64,000 nt of DNA from Trifolium pratense (GCF_020283565.1 NC_060059.1:11973501-12037500), one strand, 5' to 3'; counted from the first letter of the stretch, positions 31,101 to 43,320 are shown. Translations and numbers: made by a program. Notes: generated from the letters alone by a model not told the origin.

Positions 31101-31835
31101 TGCAGTTGATTCTATTAATCGGGATGGTAGACAGAACAAAAAATCTAAATGGGACAAGGTATTTATATCTAAACAGAACGTGAACGCAACTTCTGTGATC
31201 GTCATCATTGTGCTTACTAAATTCTAGTGAATGACAGGTGGATGGTGATCGAAAAAATCCTCTGCCCTCTGTGGGGCAGGATTCTGTATCTACAGCTGGG
31301 TCTCATGCAGCAATTTTATCTGCTGCTAATGCTGGCGGTGGATACATGCAATTTGCGTAAGTTGGTCAACTACCTTGAACTTCTTTGTGCATTTTATTTC
31401 TCTTTTGATTTTGGTCGTGCTTTCAATTTCTAAGATTTGATTTTAGTTTGGCACGTGTTCTTGAGACATTTCAAAGTATGTTTTGCCTGTTATCCTTTTA
31501 ATACTTCACATGTACTTAAAGAAAGCTAGAATATAAACCAAGTTTGTGATTCACGTTTCAGCTATGTACTCTTTCAAAAGTTTTAAGCTGACATCAATAC
31601 TTGTTGCAATATTCTTAATGCACCCAAGACAAGTTAAACAGTTTCACTTCAATGGATTATTGACATATTCTGTTCCTTGTTTGTTGTCAATGTTACTTCA
31701 TAAAGTTAGGAGTAATTTTTTAGCTACTACTAAGCTAATTAATTGCCATCGTTTATGTTCTTGAACAGGCAGCAAAAACGACGAGAGGCAGAGGAGAGAA
31801 GATCTAGCGAAAGGAGGTTGGAAAGAAGATCGTAA
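28172..31835 (+). CDS. SAP30BP/HCNGP-like nuclear protein, intact copy B (8 exons)
   Basis: Exons: 28,172-28,525; 28,607-28,667; 29,055-29,293; 29,970-30,171; 30,809-30,946; 31,058-31,158; 31,238-31,356; 31,769-31,835. All introns are GT-AG. The summed length is 1,281 bases, giving 426 residues with TAA at 31,833. The order is MASKKK, an acidic Glu run (about residues 22-55), linker PLDKFLPPPPK, the HCNGP homology in exons 4-5 (KSFNAEVRNRKDYRNPDFLL, FDPHGYDSSDFYDQI, then a charged helix), a Gly/Ser-rich region with KKSKWDK, and a basic end EERRSSERRLERRS. The human relative (about 308 residues) acts in transcriptional repression and splicing; for plants this is inference. The leader carries a 150-base deletion relative to copies A and C, so its promoter may be altered. 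Confidence 0.88.
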
Positions 31836-32737
31836 GCCATTCATTTTGTTCTGTTGTAACAGACATTGTTGTAAGCGGTGGTTGAGATTTCTCTGCATTA
31901 CATTTTTGCTTGTTTGTTATTTCGGCAACGATAAGAGACACTGTATATTCTCAGAAATGAAAAGAAATTTACTGTTTCAGCTGGTTTTGCCATTTATTCA
32001 TGTGACAGCAGGATTTATTATGTTTATAATGACCGCATGTTGATAAAATGAATGAGTTGACCATTGGACCCCTCTTCACAATGGGGTACCACCACCAACA
32101 ATCCTTACTAAATGACTTACTACCAACCTATATCATCTAGATCTCATGTCCAAAATGAAACGGTTATCATATCTTGTCTCTTATTCAGGTTATCAAACAA
32201 ACCCTACAAGTTTTCTTTCCGGTTAATGTAGTAAGGGCATTATACACCTACATTACATAATCTATTAAAAATAAGTACATAAATAAAAAATTGATGTAAA
32301 AGAAGAAGCAAAACAAATATATTTAAAAAAAAATAGGAAAGGGGAAATTTTTGTTAATCAATGGCACCAATGAGTTATTTATCAAATCAATGGCTATATT
32401 TGGTAAAAATAGCAGTCAGTTGATAAGCTAGCTGATGACCGATTATTTTAGCTAATAAACTAATTGAAGTATTTGATAAAATTAGCGGTTTAACTAGCTG
32501 ATAAATGTAAAATGACATAAAAGGGTATTGTTAATTCATAATAAAATATATATCAAATTAATATTTCACTTACTTAGAATTTAAAAATTAAATGTTCTAA
32601 TATACTATATTATTTATGTTATTAAACTAATTTTTACATAAGACATATATATTTTTTTTTGACATAAGTTTGCATAATAGACATAGACAAACGTGAAACG
32701 CAGACAAACGCGGAACGTGCCCAGTCTGGCCCTAGTA

Positions 32738-32779
<42 letters not shown>

Positions 32780-33367
32780 GTGTACCATAAGCAGCATAAT
32801 TTATTTTTTTACGATAAACAACGTAAATAAAAAACTCAACTATTCACCTAAAAATTGCTATATGGTTATTGATAGATAATTAAAAAATTGCTATATGGGT
32901 ATTAATCATAATTTATTAAAAAAATAGTATGATTTATATTCACTAAAATATACAGGTTATTTTTTAAGTCATAATCAATTATAAAAGGTAAAGTTGAATT
33001 TTATATAAAATAACAAGGGTAAAAATGAAAGAAAAAATATAAGCTATAAGATCATAAGTTAATTGAAATAGCGTATGAAAAATAAGCTATAAGCTAGTAA
33101 AATAAGCTATAAGTTAACTTACTGTGCTTTCCAAACAGAGTCTATGAGCTTATAACTTATCATATTTTTTTTCAATTTTACTCGTATCATCTTACTTAAA
33201 AAAAAATTAAATATTAATTCAATCGTTAATTTTACGAAACAATACAAATTTAATCAGCTAACTTTAAAAACTAATTTATAAACAATATATTAACTATCCT
33301 CTACTTTTTACCGAATAAAAACATGGTATACTAGTACTAGTACTAGTAACTAGTAACTAGTAATAAA
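31836..33367. other. downstream intergenic DNA of copy B with (TAA)n
   Basis: AT-rich sequence, present inverted at 52,717-54,248. It includes a repeat terminus at 32,650-32,740 and a TAA array at about 32,738-32,780. Several AAGCTATAAGCT-type short inverted motifs lie at 33.0-33.2 kb, and ACTAGT repeats at about 33,331-33,362. No gene is visible. Confidence 0.6.
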
Positions 33368-33844
33368 ATGGAAGTTGGAGGAGCTTTGGTAGATGAGTGA
33401 GCCGTTTAGCACATAGTCTAGTAAGAAGACCCTTCCTCTTCTTCTATCTCAACATGAACAATTAGAAACAAGTCTCAAATCATTAGCAGTTTAGCACCAG
33501 TGATCAAAGAAACTCGATCGATTGATCGATCAAGCAAATGAAAGAGGGAAAAGAACTTGTTCTTAAATGTTCTGATAAAGAACAAATCAAGTGGTGGAAT
33601 TGTTGTTACTTCTTGAAGCATTGGATGGAGAGATTCTTTGAGCTTGATTTGAGAGCTCAAGATATGAGAAATGGGTTGGAAACACTTGTGGAGATTAAGG
33701 AGTACGTTTAGAGCTGAATTTAGAAGTGGTGTTTGAATTGGATGGTCCTTTGAATGAGTTGAAGATGAGGTTAGTGTTTCTGTTGTTACTGTTCGGGGAA
33801 GTCGACGTTGGCTAAAAGGTTTTGTTGGGATGAACAAGTTAAAG
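33368..33844 (+). pseudogene. RPW8-type CC-NLR fragment, copy 1
   Basis: ATG at 33,368 is soon followed by a stop. In scattered frames it encodes pieces of an RPW8-type coiled coil (LDLRAQDMRNGLETLVEIKE) and the start of an NB-ARC domain (STLAKRFCWDEQVK), ending at a GT donor at 33,845. The P-loop is damaged by a deletion of about 16 bases compared with the copy at 49.3 kb. RPW8-type NLRs (ADR1/NRG1 class) are helper immune receptors. This fragment has no LRR and cannot encode a receptor. Confidence 0.65.
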
Positions 33845-34136
33845 GTATGATTTTGTCTCTCTTTCCATTTAGCTTTTTATTGCTTTCTTTTGGAATCTAA
33901 AAGAGGTGAGTTCCTTTAGATAGCTACCTTACCATGTTATGAATTAGACTGGGTTTTGGGTAGTTTTAAAACTAAAACAATTTTCATATGATTAGTGTTG
34001 TTATATTTGATGAGAATTAGTATCCATTAGCTTCTCTCAATCACTTATTTGATGCATATTTATGTTTAGTGTTTTTTTTCCCTTTGTTATGCTGTTAAGT
34101 TATAGCTAACATGATCTTCATTGCATCTAGAGTAGT

Positions 34137-34440
34137 GTTGGAATTGGACCGGATTAATTAGATAACATTGCAGAAAACTGTGCAGGAAAACACAGCAGCA
34201 GCTCTTGCGCCTAGAGCGCAGACACCAGTGTGTGTCCCCTGCTCCTGCACTTAAAGTGCAGCCAGTGCGTTTAAAGTGCCTTTGACAGCCCTGTTTTACC
34301 CTGTTATGTGTTTTTGGACGCTTTTGGGACACCTTAATGTCCCTAATGGACTAAGAATAATTAGGAATGAAAAATGTAGCTGTTAGTTTAACCAATTGCA
34401 TAAGTTTGGGTAGAGAAAACAAATAGAATACTTTGGATTA
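34137..34440 (+). repeat. dispersed repeat R1, copy 3
   Basis: Starts at TGTTGGAATTGGACCGG and runs to the ACTTTGGATTAGATGTAATA phrase. It directly precedes the H+-ATPase fragment. The preceding 34.0-34.13 kb is repeat tail without the micro-LINE insert, which supplies an empty site. Confidence 0.6.
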
Positions 34441-34509
34441 GATGTAATATAAACTTGACGATGTTTCCTCCCTTGCATATACCATTAATGAGTGAATCTA
34501 ATCATTCAG

Positions 34510-34948
34510 GTTCTAAGAGATGGTCAGTAGCAAGAAGATGATGCAGCTATTTTAGTACCTGGTGATATAATCAGCATAAAGCTGGGAGATATCATTCCAG
34601 CCGATGCTCGTTTGCTCGAAGGAGACCCTCTCAAAATTGACCAGGCAAGTCTTAATTAATTAAACTAAATAAAGAAGTCTTGTGTTACAAGTTTTTTCTC
34701 ATCACTATATATAACTGATAAAAAATCGGGATGGAGTTCGTATGGTGTCCTGGTTTTGTTTCATGCAGTCAGCCCTTACTGGAGAGTCCCTACCTGTCAC
34801 AAAAAAAACTGGTGATGATGTCTTTTCAGGTTCCACATGTAAGCATGGAGAGATTGAAGCCGTAGTGATAGCAACAGGGGTTCATTACTGTTTTAGAAAA
34901 GCAGCACACTTGGTTGACAGCACCGAAGTTGTCGGACACTTTCAGAAG
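34510..34948 (+). pseudogene. plasma-membrane H+-ATPase fragment (two exons of the actuator domain)
   Basis: Exon 1 (34,510-34,644) encodes [18 protein letters not shown], then [20 protein letters not shown] and EGDPLKIDQ. Exon 2 (34,769-34,948) encodes [35 protein letters not shown] and ending VGHFQK. These are the actuator domain of plant P3A H+-ATPases, including the TGES dephosphorylation motif. The first exon carries an in-frame TAG where relatives have Trp. The intron uses a GC donor (CAG/GCAAGT) with AG acceptor. The family is about 950 residues, so about 105 codons survive. The fragment (roughly 34,458-35,236) sits inside repeat-tail sequence, as if inserted. Confidence 0.85.
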
Positions 34949-35236
34949 GTAAATTTTGGAAACTTTCAAAAACCTTTCAACATAAACACATTGATAAGAA
35001 AAATAACCAAGCCAAGATGTTTACAAAGGGTATTGCAATATAATTTCCCGGCTTGATTTACTTATGACAGAAACAGGCACAAAGGAGCAGGGAACTATAT
35101 ACTTTGTCCTCAAAGTTGAAAGGAAGATTAAATCATTTATTATATATGGAAACTCACTTGAATATAAAATAAGTTTTGCTAATTTTTTGATTAACCACTC
35201 AATATTAAACTGTCATCCAATTGTTTACTTTTCTGT
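34949..35236 (+). other. intron-like sequence after the H+-ATPase fragment
   Basis: Begins with GTAAATTTTGG, a plausible donor, and is AT-rich without a recognised third exon. It ends where repeat-tail homology resumes (GGAATTAAAAGGACTTTTAA). Confidence 0.4.
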
Positions 35237-35438
35237 AGGAATTAAAAGGACTTTTAAGGAATTGGTTAATTGAAGTTGGAATCTTGAGCTTAAGCCTTAA
35301 ACAAAGATTGATCGTCATTTAAAAGAGGTGAGTTCCTTTAGATACCTCACTTACCAAATTAGATCCTCACCATGTTATGAATTAGACTGGGTTTTTGGTA
35401 CGTAGTTTAAAAACTAAAACAATTTTCATATGATTAGT

Positions 35439-35740
35439 GTTGAAGTTGGACCAGATTAATTAGATAACATAGCAGAAAACTGTGCAGGAAAACACAGCAG
35501 CAGTTCCTGCGCCTAGAGCGCAGACACCAGTTTGTGTCCCCTGCTCCTGCGCTTAAAGCTCAGCCAGTTCGTTTAAAGTGCCTTTGACAGCCCTGTTTTA
35601 CCCTGTTATGTGTTTTCTGACGCTTTTGGGACGCCGTAATGTCCCTAATGGACTAAGATTAATTAGGAATGAAAAATGTAGCTGTTAGTTTAACCAATTG
35701 CATAAGTTTGGGTAGAGAAAACAAATAGAATACTTTGGAT
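35439..35740 (+). repeat. dispersed repeat R1, copy 4
   Basis: TGTTGAAGTTGGACCAG to ACTTTGGATACC. The join to the preceding tail uses the shared word TAGTGTTG, and about 130-250 bases present in other copies are missing. This is consistent with deletion between short direct repeats. Confidence 0.6.
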
Positions 35741-36059
35741 ACCATTCCTAGTTATTAATTTGTGTATCCACTAATACTAAAGAAGCGTGTTAATTAATGA
35801 CAAATTATAAGCGCATATTGAAGAACAAAAATAAGTAATAAGCAAAATAATAAAAGACCTAAAAATATCAAGATAAAAGAAAATACTGTGAGTCTCAATT
35901 CATATATATCGTGATCAGTTGCATCGACATAATTACAAAACAATGCTGTATGTAGTGTTATGAACACTACAAGAATGCAACAAAAAATAAAGAAATCTTA
36001 AAACTAACCCAGTAATTAATAATTTGTGAAAATCTTACTACAATGATTCATCAAATTCC

Positions 36060-36300
36060 TATACTTTAAGTCTATACTCTTTAATTTGAAATTCATGTTG
36101 AACACTTTGCCTTGCATGTCATATGCAGTGACATATATTCCTTCTTCAACATCTTCACCTTCTTTTAACAATGGCAAGAAACGATCGACCTATTGTTGTT
36201 GTAGATTCTTTCACAAATCTTTTTGCCACGAAAAGTTATTTTGAATTTTCTAATAACCTCCTTCTTTTGGAATAGGATAGCTTACTATTGAAGAATAATG
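36060..36300 (-). pseudogene. B3-domain small protein, copy 4, 5'-deleted
   Basis: The minus strand encodes the KKEVIRKF...RGKKIC part and the frame-shifted VDRFLPLLKEGE / DMQGKVFNMNF segment. The N-terminal half is deleted: CCAAAAGAAGG joins directly to the upstream leader at about 36,280. The shared frameshift is retained. Upstream (36.3-36.54 kb) is the leader found with the other B3 copies. Confidence 0.5.
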
Positions 36301-36838
36301 TGAAGACTGAGTTGCGATTCTTGAAATCTTGAATTTTGCCTAATTTGGTTTAATGGTTTAATATTTTAATGATGTATCTTGAGCGACAAACATTCAGTGT
36401 TAACTACTCTGAATAAAAGGATCAATATATATAATGGGTAAGAAACCCTAATTGTGTATTAAATGCAGTGCTAGCTGTTAAAAAGATAACAAAATCTATT
36501 TACTTACCATTCCAGAATACCAAAATAATAAGCTTGTGATAAATTTATTTTGTTACCATTCCAGTAAAACAATAAAAAGTTTGTTACCGTAATAAATGCA
36601 GATGCCTTTTTTTTTTTTTTTGAAAATCCCTTTATTTTCATTAATCACATATCTTTTTAACTAATAAATCTTATCTTTTTAAAAGATATTTTAGTAGATA
36701 TTGTTTGAGATTTATTTTAGGGTTCATATTTCAACTATATATGAGTGTACCAAATATAGTTTCCCTCACTTCACACTTTCTAACCACGCTTGCTGTTTTT
36801 AGTGTTCTCACTTTGTTTTCTTTTTCTTTCTCAACAAC

Positions 36839-38100
36839 ATGGAAGTACCTCATGACATTGCTTTTGAGATATTCTCATGGCTACCGGCAAAAAGTATTTG
36901 TAAGTTCAATTCAACTTGCGAGTCATTCTTTAAATTTTCACAAGAAACCACTTTTAAAACAAAGCAAACTCGTAATTTGTTGCGGAAGGATGACACATGT
37001 TTCTTCATTCAACCCGAGAAAATAAGGCAAAAGTTCGAAAAAAGAGTCGAGTTACATTCTTTACCTAAAGAGAAACAGTCTTCTGGTGTTCCTAATAATG
37101 TTCTTACATTCCTATCAAATTCAGTTTCTGTCTTAGCTTCTTGTAATGGTTTGGTTCTTTGCCGCACCATTAATGATGACTCACTTGACTTGTTCATTTG
37201 TAACCCAATCACAAAGTCTCTGTCTCTAACATGCTTAGTGACCGAATATTTGTATTTTAGAGACAGATTTCTCCCGTCGGTATTTAAGATTTTTCTAGTA
37301 GTGCACAAAGTCTTGGTCTTCGATTCCTATCCCAGAGTCACTTCAAATAAACGATAATTTTGCAAATATTAATATCATGTTAGACTGCTCCCGTAGCAAC
37401 CTAGATGATTACTCGGTGTTTTTGTTTAAAGAGACAAATTTCAAGGAATGGTCACCAACTTACATATGCAATGTTTATCATGGAAAAGAAGGCTCATGGA
37501 AAACAATGGCAAATAGTTTTTCCCTCCGGTGGAAGAGACATGAAATTTGACATGGCTGTGTTTCATAACAAAGCCATTCATGTTATCTCGGATAGTGCTT
37601 TTTACTTTACGAAATCAAGTGCTTTTTATGATCCATATATAATGTCTTATAATCTGGAAAATGGCACATCAACTTTGCTTAAGTTGCCAACAGAGGCGAT
37701 AAAAGATTGTCATAACATGTGTAACATGAGCATATTCAATTGGGGTAAAGTCACAAGTTCCAATAGTTCCATTTGTTTGGTGAAATTAAGAGATTCTGGT
37801 TTTACAATTTGGATTTTAAAAGATGATAAGTCAAGTTCATGGGAAAAGCTTTTGGAAGTGAGATTGGAAGCATTGGAATTGAAGGAGGAAAATCCTATTG
37901 TTACCGGGTTTACCATTATGAACGGTGATCTCTTAGTGTTTGCAACGGAGAAAAATGTTTATAGTTGTGGTTTGGACAATGAGAAATCTACGAAGGTTGA
38001 AGAAATATGCCAACACAATTGTGGATCTAACACCCGTTTTATCGCATACTCGGATACTCTTCGCTCGTGTGGGACTAATGCTGAAACTATGCCTTGTTAG
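36839..38100 (+). pseudogene. F-box protein, copy 3, broken by insertion and frameshift
   Basis: The N-terminal F-box and the first 128 codons match the intact copy. Then 84 foreign bases (37,220-37,303) with a 10-bp duplication CACAAAGTCT shift the frame. A second +1 base lies in TTTTTCCCTCCGG at about 37,520, after which the original frame runs to TAG at 38,098-38,100. Downstream sequence matches copy 4 almost exactly, for about 2.2 kb. It is not translatable as a full F-box protein. A truncated product keeping the F-box is possible. Confidence 0.85.
37220..37303. mobile_element. 84-bp insert with CACTA-like end inside F-box copy 3
   Basis: Flanked by CACAAAGTCT at 37,210-37,219 and 37,304-37,313. 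The complement of its right end reads CACTACTAGAAAAATC and continues with CCGACGGGAGAAAT and GTCTCTAAAATAC, as in small CACTA/EnSpm derivatives. The 10-bp duplication is too long for CACTA (3 bp), so this may be an abortive or repair-associated insertion. Confidence 0.5.
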
Positions 38101-38556
38101 GGGCTGATGTTGTATTGCTTTTCGCGGTCTGCTATTCATTTCCTCTAATGACTCAATTTAATACCTACCGAAATGGCTCTTTAAAGAAAGGCTCTATTCA
38201 CAAGAAAATAATGAGAATTGCAACTATAGTTGTTATATTATATATGTTGCCAAGTTTAGTAAGTTGTTAGGGGATTTTTGAGAAGTTGTAACTTGTAACG
38301 TTTAATATAATTCAAGGCATTTAGTATTAATTTTGGATTTATTATTGGTTTTTGCTTTCATATAATAATCTCTCTTGATAATAGTTATTCAGCTTCCAAT
38401 GTAAAAATATTATTCAACTTTTTTTTTAACTTGATTTTCTGTTTAGTGTCTTTTACTATATCACTTCTTATTTTCAAATTTTCTCTGGCTTCAAATATTA
38501 ACCGAAATAAAGCACCGTGAATGCATAATGATGAAATCTTATATTTAACTGCCAAT

Positions 38557-39240
38557 ATTTTTTTTATAAGCAAAAATTAACATTAATAAAAGGGAGTACA
38601 AGGGATACTCAATCCCTTACAAAGCAAAACAAGTAATCATATGTTTTGGATACAAGTCAATGGATCTAAGCACCAAATAGAAAAGGAGATACAAGACTTA
38701 TGCCCATACCGACCATTCACCCACGTCCAAGTAATAGCTTTGATGTCATCCAAAAATGAAGAAGCATTCGGAATGGCTCCATAAAAAATCACATTATTTC
38801 AAAGTTTCTAAATATTTCACGTTGTTGCCAACCATAACAAAATGATTAATTCATTCTTTTTTTTTTCTTTCAAATTAATCATCTCGTCAAACAACTTAAA
38901 ATGATTCCATCCATCAGCCCGTGCGGAATACTCTTTCCTATCCAACTACACACCAATTCCCACATTCTTATACTAAAAGGACAATGAAAGAATAAGTGGG
39001 CACAATCTTCATGAGATAAAAAACAAAAGATGCAAGGTAAGTCACGCAGGTTAAGCAAAATACCTCTGCGATTGAGCGTCGACCTCGTAGGTAACCTTTT
39101 TAGAAATAACCACCAACCAAAAACCAAAACTTTGGACGGGGCATCATTCCTCCAAAGATGTTTGATAGCAGTCAACACATTAGGATCTAAAACAGTTATC
39201 TGACTATTTTCACTTATCTAAAGCAGATGTATCTGGCAAC
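38557..39240 (-). pseudogene. LINE 3' fragment with RT zinc-binding (zf-RVT) domain, copy 1
   Basis: The minus-strand frame 38,879-39,178 encodes a zf-RVT domain (PSKVLVFGWWLFLKRLPT, RRGILL, C-x2-C, HEDCAHLFFHCPFS, MWELVCSWIG). This is the cysteine/histidine module after the reverse transcriptase in plant L1-type LINEs. Upstream DKWKWLPD is followed by stops. The tail (to 38,557) has the usual LINE C-terminal sequence with stops. The fragment sits in the F-box 3' flank at GCCAAT/ATTTTTTT, so it inserted after F-box copies 3/4 split from copies 1/2. It is repeated at 46,411-47,094. Confidence 0.75.
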
Positions 39241-40024
39241 CATTTCCACTTATCAGGATAAAGCGGATGTAAAGAAAATATCGTTTAATGGTGATGATAA
39301 AGAAAAGAGTGTTGAGTCATGATTGTAATAACAAAAGAATTGGATCTGCAATAGTTTTTTAGAATGAAATAATGAGAGAAGAAATTAAATTATTGGACAG
39401 AAAAAGATCGTTTAATGGTGCTAATAAAGAAAAGAGCGTTGAGTGAAAGTGTGTTTGTGATATTAGATTTTAAGGGAGAAGAAGCAAGAAGCAAAATCAA
39501 ATATTTACGTGTTATGTTTTGTGGTGAGAGTTAAGTGTGTATTTATATAGTGAATTGTCTCGAGTGAAACCGCTCGTTTGAAATTAAGGGACCAAAATCG
39601 CACAATTAGGAAACGTTGGGACAAAACTGCAATTTAGCCTAACAAAAGTTTTTTTTTTTTAGCAGCAAAAATCTTTTATTAACAAACTCACCATAACATA
39701 AGACAAGTACTTTTTATTTTTTTAATAACTACTCCTAAATATTTGGAATTTACATGAGGATATGATAGATAAAATATAACCTTAAATTATCAAAACGACA
39801 AGTAATTTGAAATAATTTTTTTTTTCTAAAACAATAAGTAATTTGAAACGGAGGGAGTAGTATGGTTTATATTCACTAAAATATACAAAATTTTTTAAGT
39901 CATAATAAATTATAAAAGGTAAAGTTGAATTTTACATAAAATTTACATAAAATAACAAGGGTAAAAATGAAAGAAAAAATATAAGCTATAAGCTCATAAG
40001 CTAATTGAAATATCGTCTGAAAAA
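39241..40024. other. relict promoter and repeat-derived spacer
   Basis: 39,318-39,550 is the inverted relative of the short gene at 15.4-15.64 kb (its ATG complement at 39,318-39,320). A 37-base phrase ATCGTTTAATGGTG... is duplicated at about 39,281 and 39,407. 39,645-39,705 is the repeat terminus seen at 26.2 kb. 39,838-39,860 is a CGGAGGGAGTA Stowaway-like end without a clear partner. Confidence 0.5.
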
Positions 40025-40153
40025 TACTCTCTCCGTCCCAAAATATAAGCAAAAATGAGTCAAAGAAATTTGATGTATTTGGTTAAAGATTTGGATCAAA
40101 TACATTCACTTTTGTTGATCATTTTTTGCTTATATTTTGGGATGGAGAGAGTA
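40025..40153. mobile_element. Stowaway-like MITE, copy 2
   Basis: CTCTCTCCGTCCCAAAATAT at the left and its complement at the right (ATATTTTGGGATGGAGAGAG), flanked by TA. It is repeated at 47,878-48,006 as part of the direct duplication. Confidence 0.8.
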
Positions 40154-40364
40154 AGCTTTAAGCTAGTAAAATAAGCTATAAGCTAACTTATTTGTGCTTT
40201 CCAAACAGAGCCTATGAGCTTATAACTTATTTTTTTTTTCCAATTTTATCCATATCATCTTACATGAAAAAAATTAAATATTAATTAAATACTAATTCAA
40301 TCGTTAATTTTACCAAACAATACAAATTTAATCAGTTAGCTTATTCGCTATAAGTTAAAAATTA

Positions 40365-40840
40365 ATGGCTTTAATACACTTTTGATCCCCTATTTTAAAA
40401 AATCTAAAGTTTTGCACAGAAGAGTAAGAAGCAGAATCAATGATTTATGTTTGTGTTTTGTGGTGAGAGTGAAGTTTATTTATATACTTCGTAGTAGCAA
40501 GGGTCACTTAATGTGTTTAATAAGACGTTTTATTTTTTATTCTTTTTGACAAAATTGAAGACTTTAATATAATATTTTTTATTAAAGAATGTTAACGTGT
40601 GTGTTAAGGGCACATGTTAGGGCACATGATAACAAGATAAATGTGGAAAAAATTTATTGAACTTGTAATTCAATTCCTTAAACATTAAATTTGTTATATC
40701 ATTAAATGTTATATTTCTATTTTTAGGTAGCTTAACATTCCACTAGAGCACAAGTTAACATGAACTTTTTTTATTTACTTTATTTCCTTGTAATTTCATG
40801 TTTGACTTTTTATTAATTTTTTATAAAGAATTTTTATTTT
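40365..40840. other. recombined junction of direct repeat and inverted block
   Basis: 40,365-40,415 holds only the first part of the foldback element that is complete at 48,222-49,222. It is then cut and joined to the inverted promoter-type sequence (40,418-40,520), and then to sequence matching 15.06-15.36 kb inverted. It is non-coding. Confidence 0.5.
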
Positions 40841-43004
40841 TTGAACATTATTTTGATAATGTCAATCAACTATAATTCTGGAAATAAAAAAGCGCAGACA
40901 AAAGCAATTAAAGATTATTGTGTTTTTGTAGTAACTGGTGACAGTGAAATTTGCTTTGTGAAAATGACACACAAAAGCGCTTTTCTGGAAATTACTTTCC
41001 CGCTCACAAAGTCGCATTCCCACCAAAATCCCTTTCCCAACAATGTTTCAACTCGCTTTACATTCCCAACAAAATCAACTCAAAATCGCTTAAATGCAAA
41101 CTCTCAGCAAAATCACTTATTCGGAGCAAGATCACTTATTCGGAGCTAAATCATACTTGATGATTTCGTTTCTTCTTCTTCTTCATCGGAGCTAAATCGG
41201 ATTGAATATTTGTTTCATCTTCATCGGAGCTAAATCGGACTTGAAGATTTCGTTTCTTCTTCTTCTGAGCACAATTTTCGTTTCTTACACACTGAAGAGT
41301 CCACACTGTAAATGAAATCTCTCTCTCTCTCTCTCTCTCTCTTCTCTGAGCTTATATCGAAGTGCGATTTGTGTTTGCATGTTGCATGTTGGTGATTTTA
41401 GGTCATTGTTGTGTTTGATTAAGTGATTTTTGCAAATGTGATTTCTGATATTACTAAAAAATCTGTTAAGAGTGAAGATTAATTAAGAAATTAGGGTTAA
41501 GAGTGCAAGTTGAACTATATTGAATTGAAATATAGCCTAAATAATTTTTGTTGACATTTTTGAATTTTTGTTGAATTATGATGTGATTTTTGGTTGTGAA
41601 ATTTGTTTCAATGATGATATATCTGTCCATAGTATAGACACAATAATCTTAACTAGTTGAACTAAGTAGCTGAATTATGATGTGTTTGTGTGTGTTTCGG
41701 TAAATAGATCAAAAATTGCTTTAGTCTTTTCATTTATTATTAGTTGAATGCATTTTTTTGCGGTTTCGGTAAACCTGTTTTGTGCTTGGCATGATCATTA
41801 ACAGTTAGGGTGCTTCCTGTCCATGTCCCTTGATGGTGGTGGCTATTGTAGTTATAGGTTTTTTGAAGTTTGATTATCCACAAGTTAGAAGAGATTTTGC
41901 TGAACTTTTTCACACTACTTTTGTTGTTGGTACATATTCAGGTGTAAATGACTTTGACAGGACTCTCTTTATTCCATGTACAAACTAGTTATTTGTTTCT
42001 TACTCATATTTCACAAGTTTGGATATTTTGGGGTTCTCTTCTCATTCTAAGATTCGTACCACTTCTATAGTTGTTATGTGCATATAACTTTCGCTTCATG
42101 AAAATGTGGTAGAGACTAGAGCGTTTAAGTTCTTTGATGTTGTTCTTTGTTTATTCTTTTCAGTTCACTTCTAATAGGTAATACCACCCTGTAGTTCTAT
42201 GTGGTTTTGCTGCTTCATATTGGTAATACCACCCTGCTTCATATAGATAGTTTATTCTTTTTAAAATAATATTGGATTATTCGCAGTTTTGATAAATAAT
42301 ATTGGATTATTTACTACTTTGATACACGGTTTTGGTGTGTAGTTCTATGTGGTTTTGCTGCTTCATATAGATAATTTACAAAGGAATAACTTGTGTTTAA
42401 AATTGAAAGGCTGCATGCATGTATGCATAATGATATACGGAACAGGTTGTAGGATGGTGATGATGTCTCTTGGTAGTGTACAGCTTGTAGCTTCTAAATC
42501 TTGAGAGTTGTTGGATTTAACTATGAGCATTCTAAAGTTGGTGAATCAATTATGGAGATTTCTGGACATTATTCACGTCTCAACCTTCTCCCGTTAATCA
42601 AGTTTATAACAAATCAGAGTATAGAAGGAATTAAAGGACTCTTAAGGAATTGGTGACTTGAAGTCGGAATCTTGAGCTTAAACAAAGATTGATCATCATT
42701 TAAAAGAGGTGAGTTCCTTTAGATTAGATAGCTCACTTACCAAATTAGATCCTCACCATGTTATGAATTAGACTGGGTTTTGGGTAGTTTAAAAACTAAT
42801 TTTTTTCTCGATTTGATTAGTGTTGTTATATTTGATGAGAATTAGTACCCATTAATTAGCTTCTCTCAATGACTTATTTGATGCATGTGAATCAATATTT
42901 ATGTTTAGTGTTTTTTCCCTTTGTTATGTTGTTAAGTTATGGCTAACATTTAGTCAAAAAAAAAAGTTATGGCTAACATGATCTTCATTGCATCTAGAAT
43001 AGTG
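40841..43004. repeat. long non-coding repeat tail, copy 3 (inverted)
   Basis: Reverse complement of 12.1-14.2 kb, including the CACTACAAAAACAC motif, minisatellite (41,120-41,270), a 24-base CT tract (41,319-41,342) and the micro-LINE footprint near 42,934-42,979. No gene is supported. Confidence 0.65.
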
Positions 43005-43320
43005 TTGATATTGGACCGGATTAATTAGCTAACATATCAGAAAACTGTGCAGGAAAACACAGCAGCAGTTCCTGCGCCTAGAGTGCAGACAACAGTGTGT
43101 GTCCCCTGCAACCGCGCGCTTAAAGCGCAGCCAGTGCGCTAAAGTGCCTTTGACAGCCCTGTTTTACCCTATTATGTGTTTTCGGACACTTTTGGGACAC
43201 CGTAATGTCCCTAATGGACTAAAATTAATTAGGAATGAAAAATGTGGCTGTTAGTTTAACCAATTGCTTAAGTTTGGGTAGAGAAAACAAATAGAATACT
43301 TTGGATTAGATGTAATATAA
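43005..43320 (+). repeat. dispersed repeat R1, copy 5
   Basis: TGTTGATATTGGACCGG through ACTTTGGATTAGATGTAATA. It keeps the GTTGATTCAGGACAGATAAG extension as in copies 2 and 6. Confidence 0.6.

Noticed and set aside
32690..32740. GGCCCTAGTAA as a second Helitron 3' end
   Set aside because: CTAG is present but no convincing hairpin lies at the required distance, and TAA arrays follow, which fits a LINE/SINE tail better.
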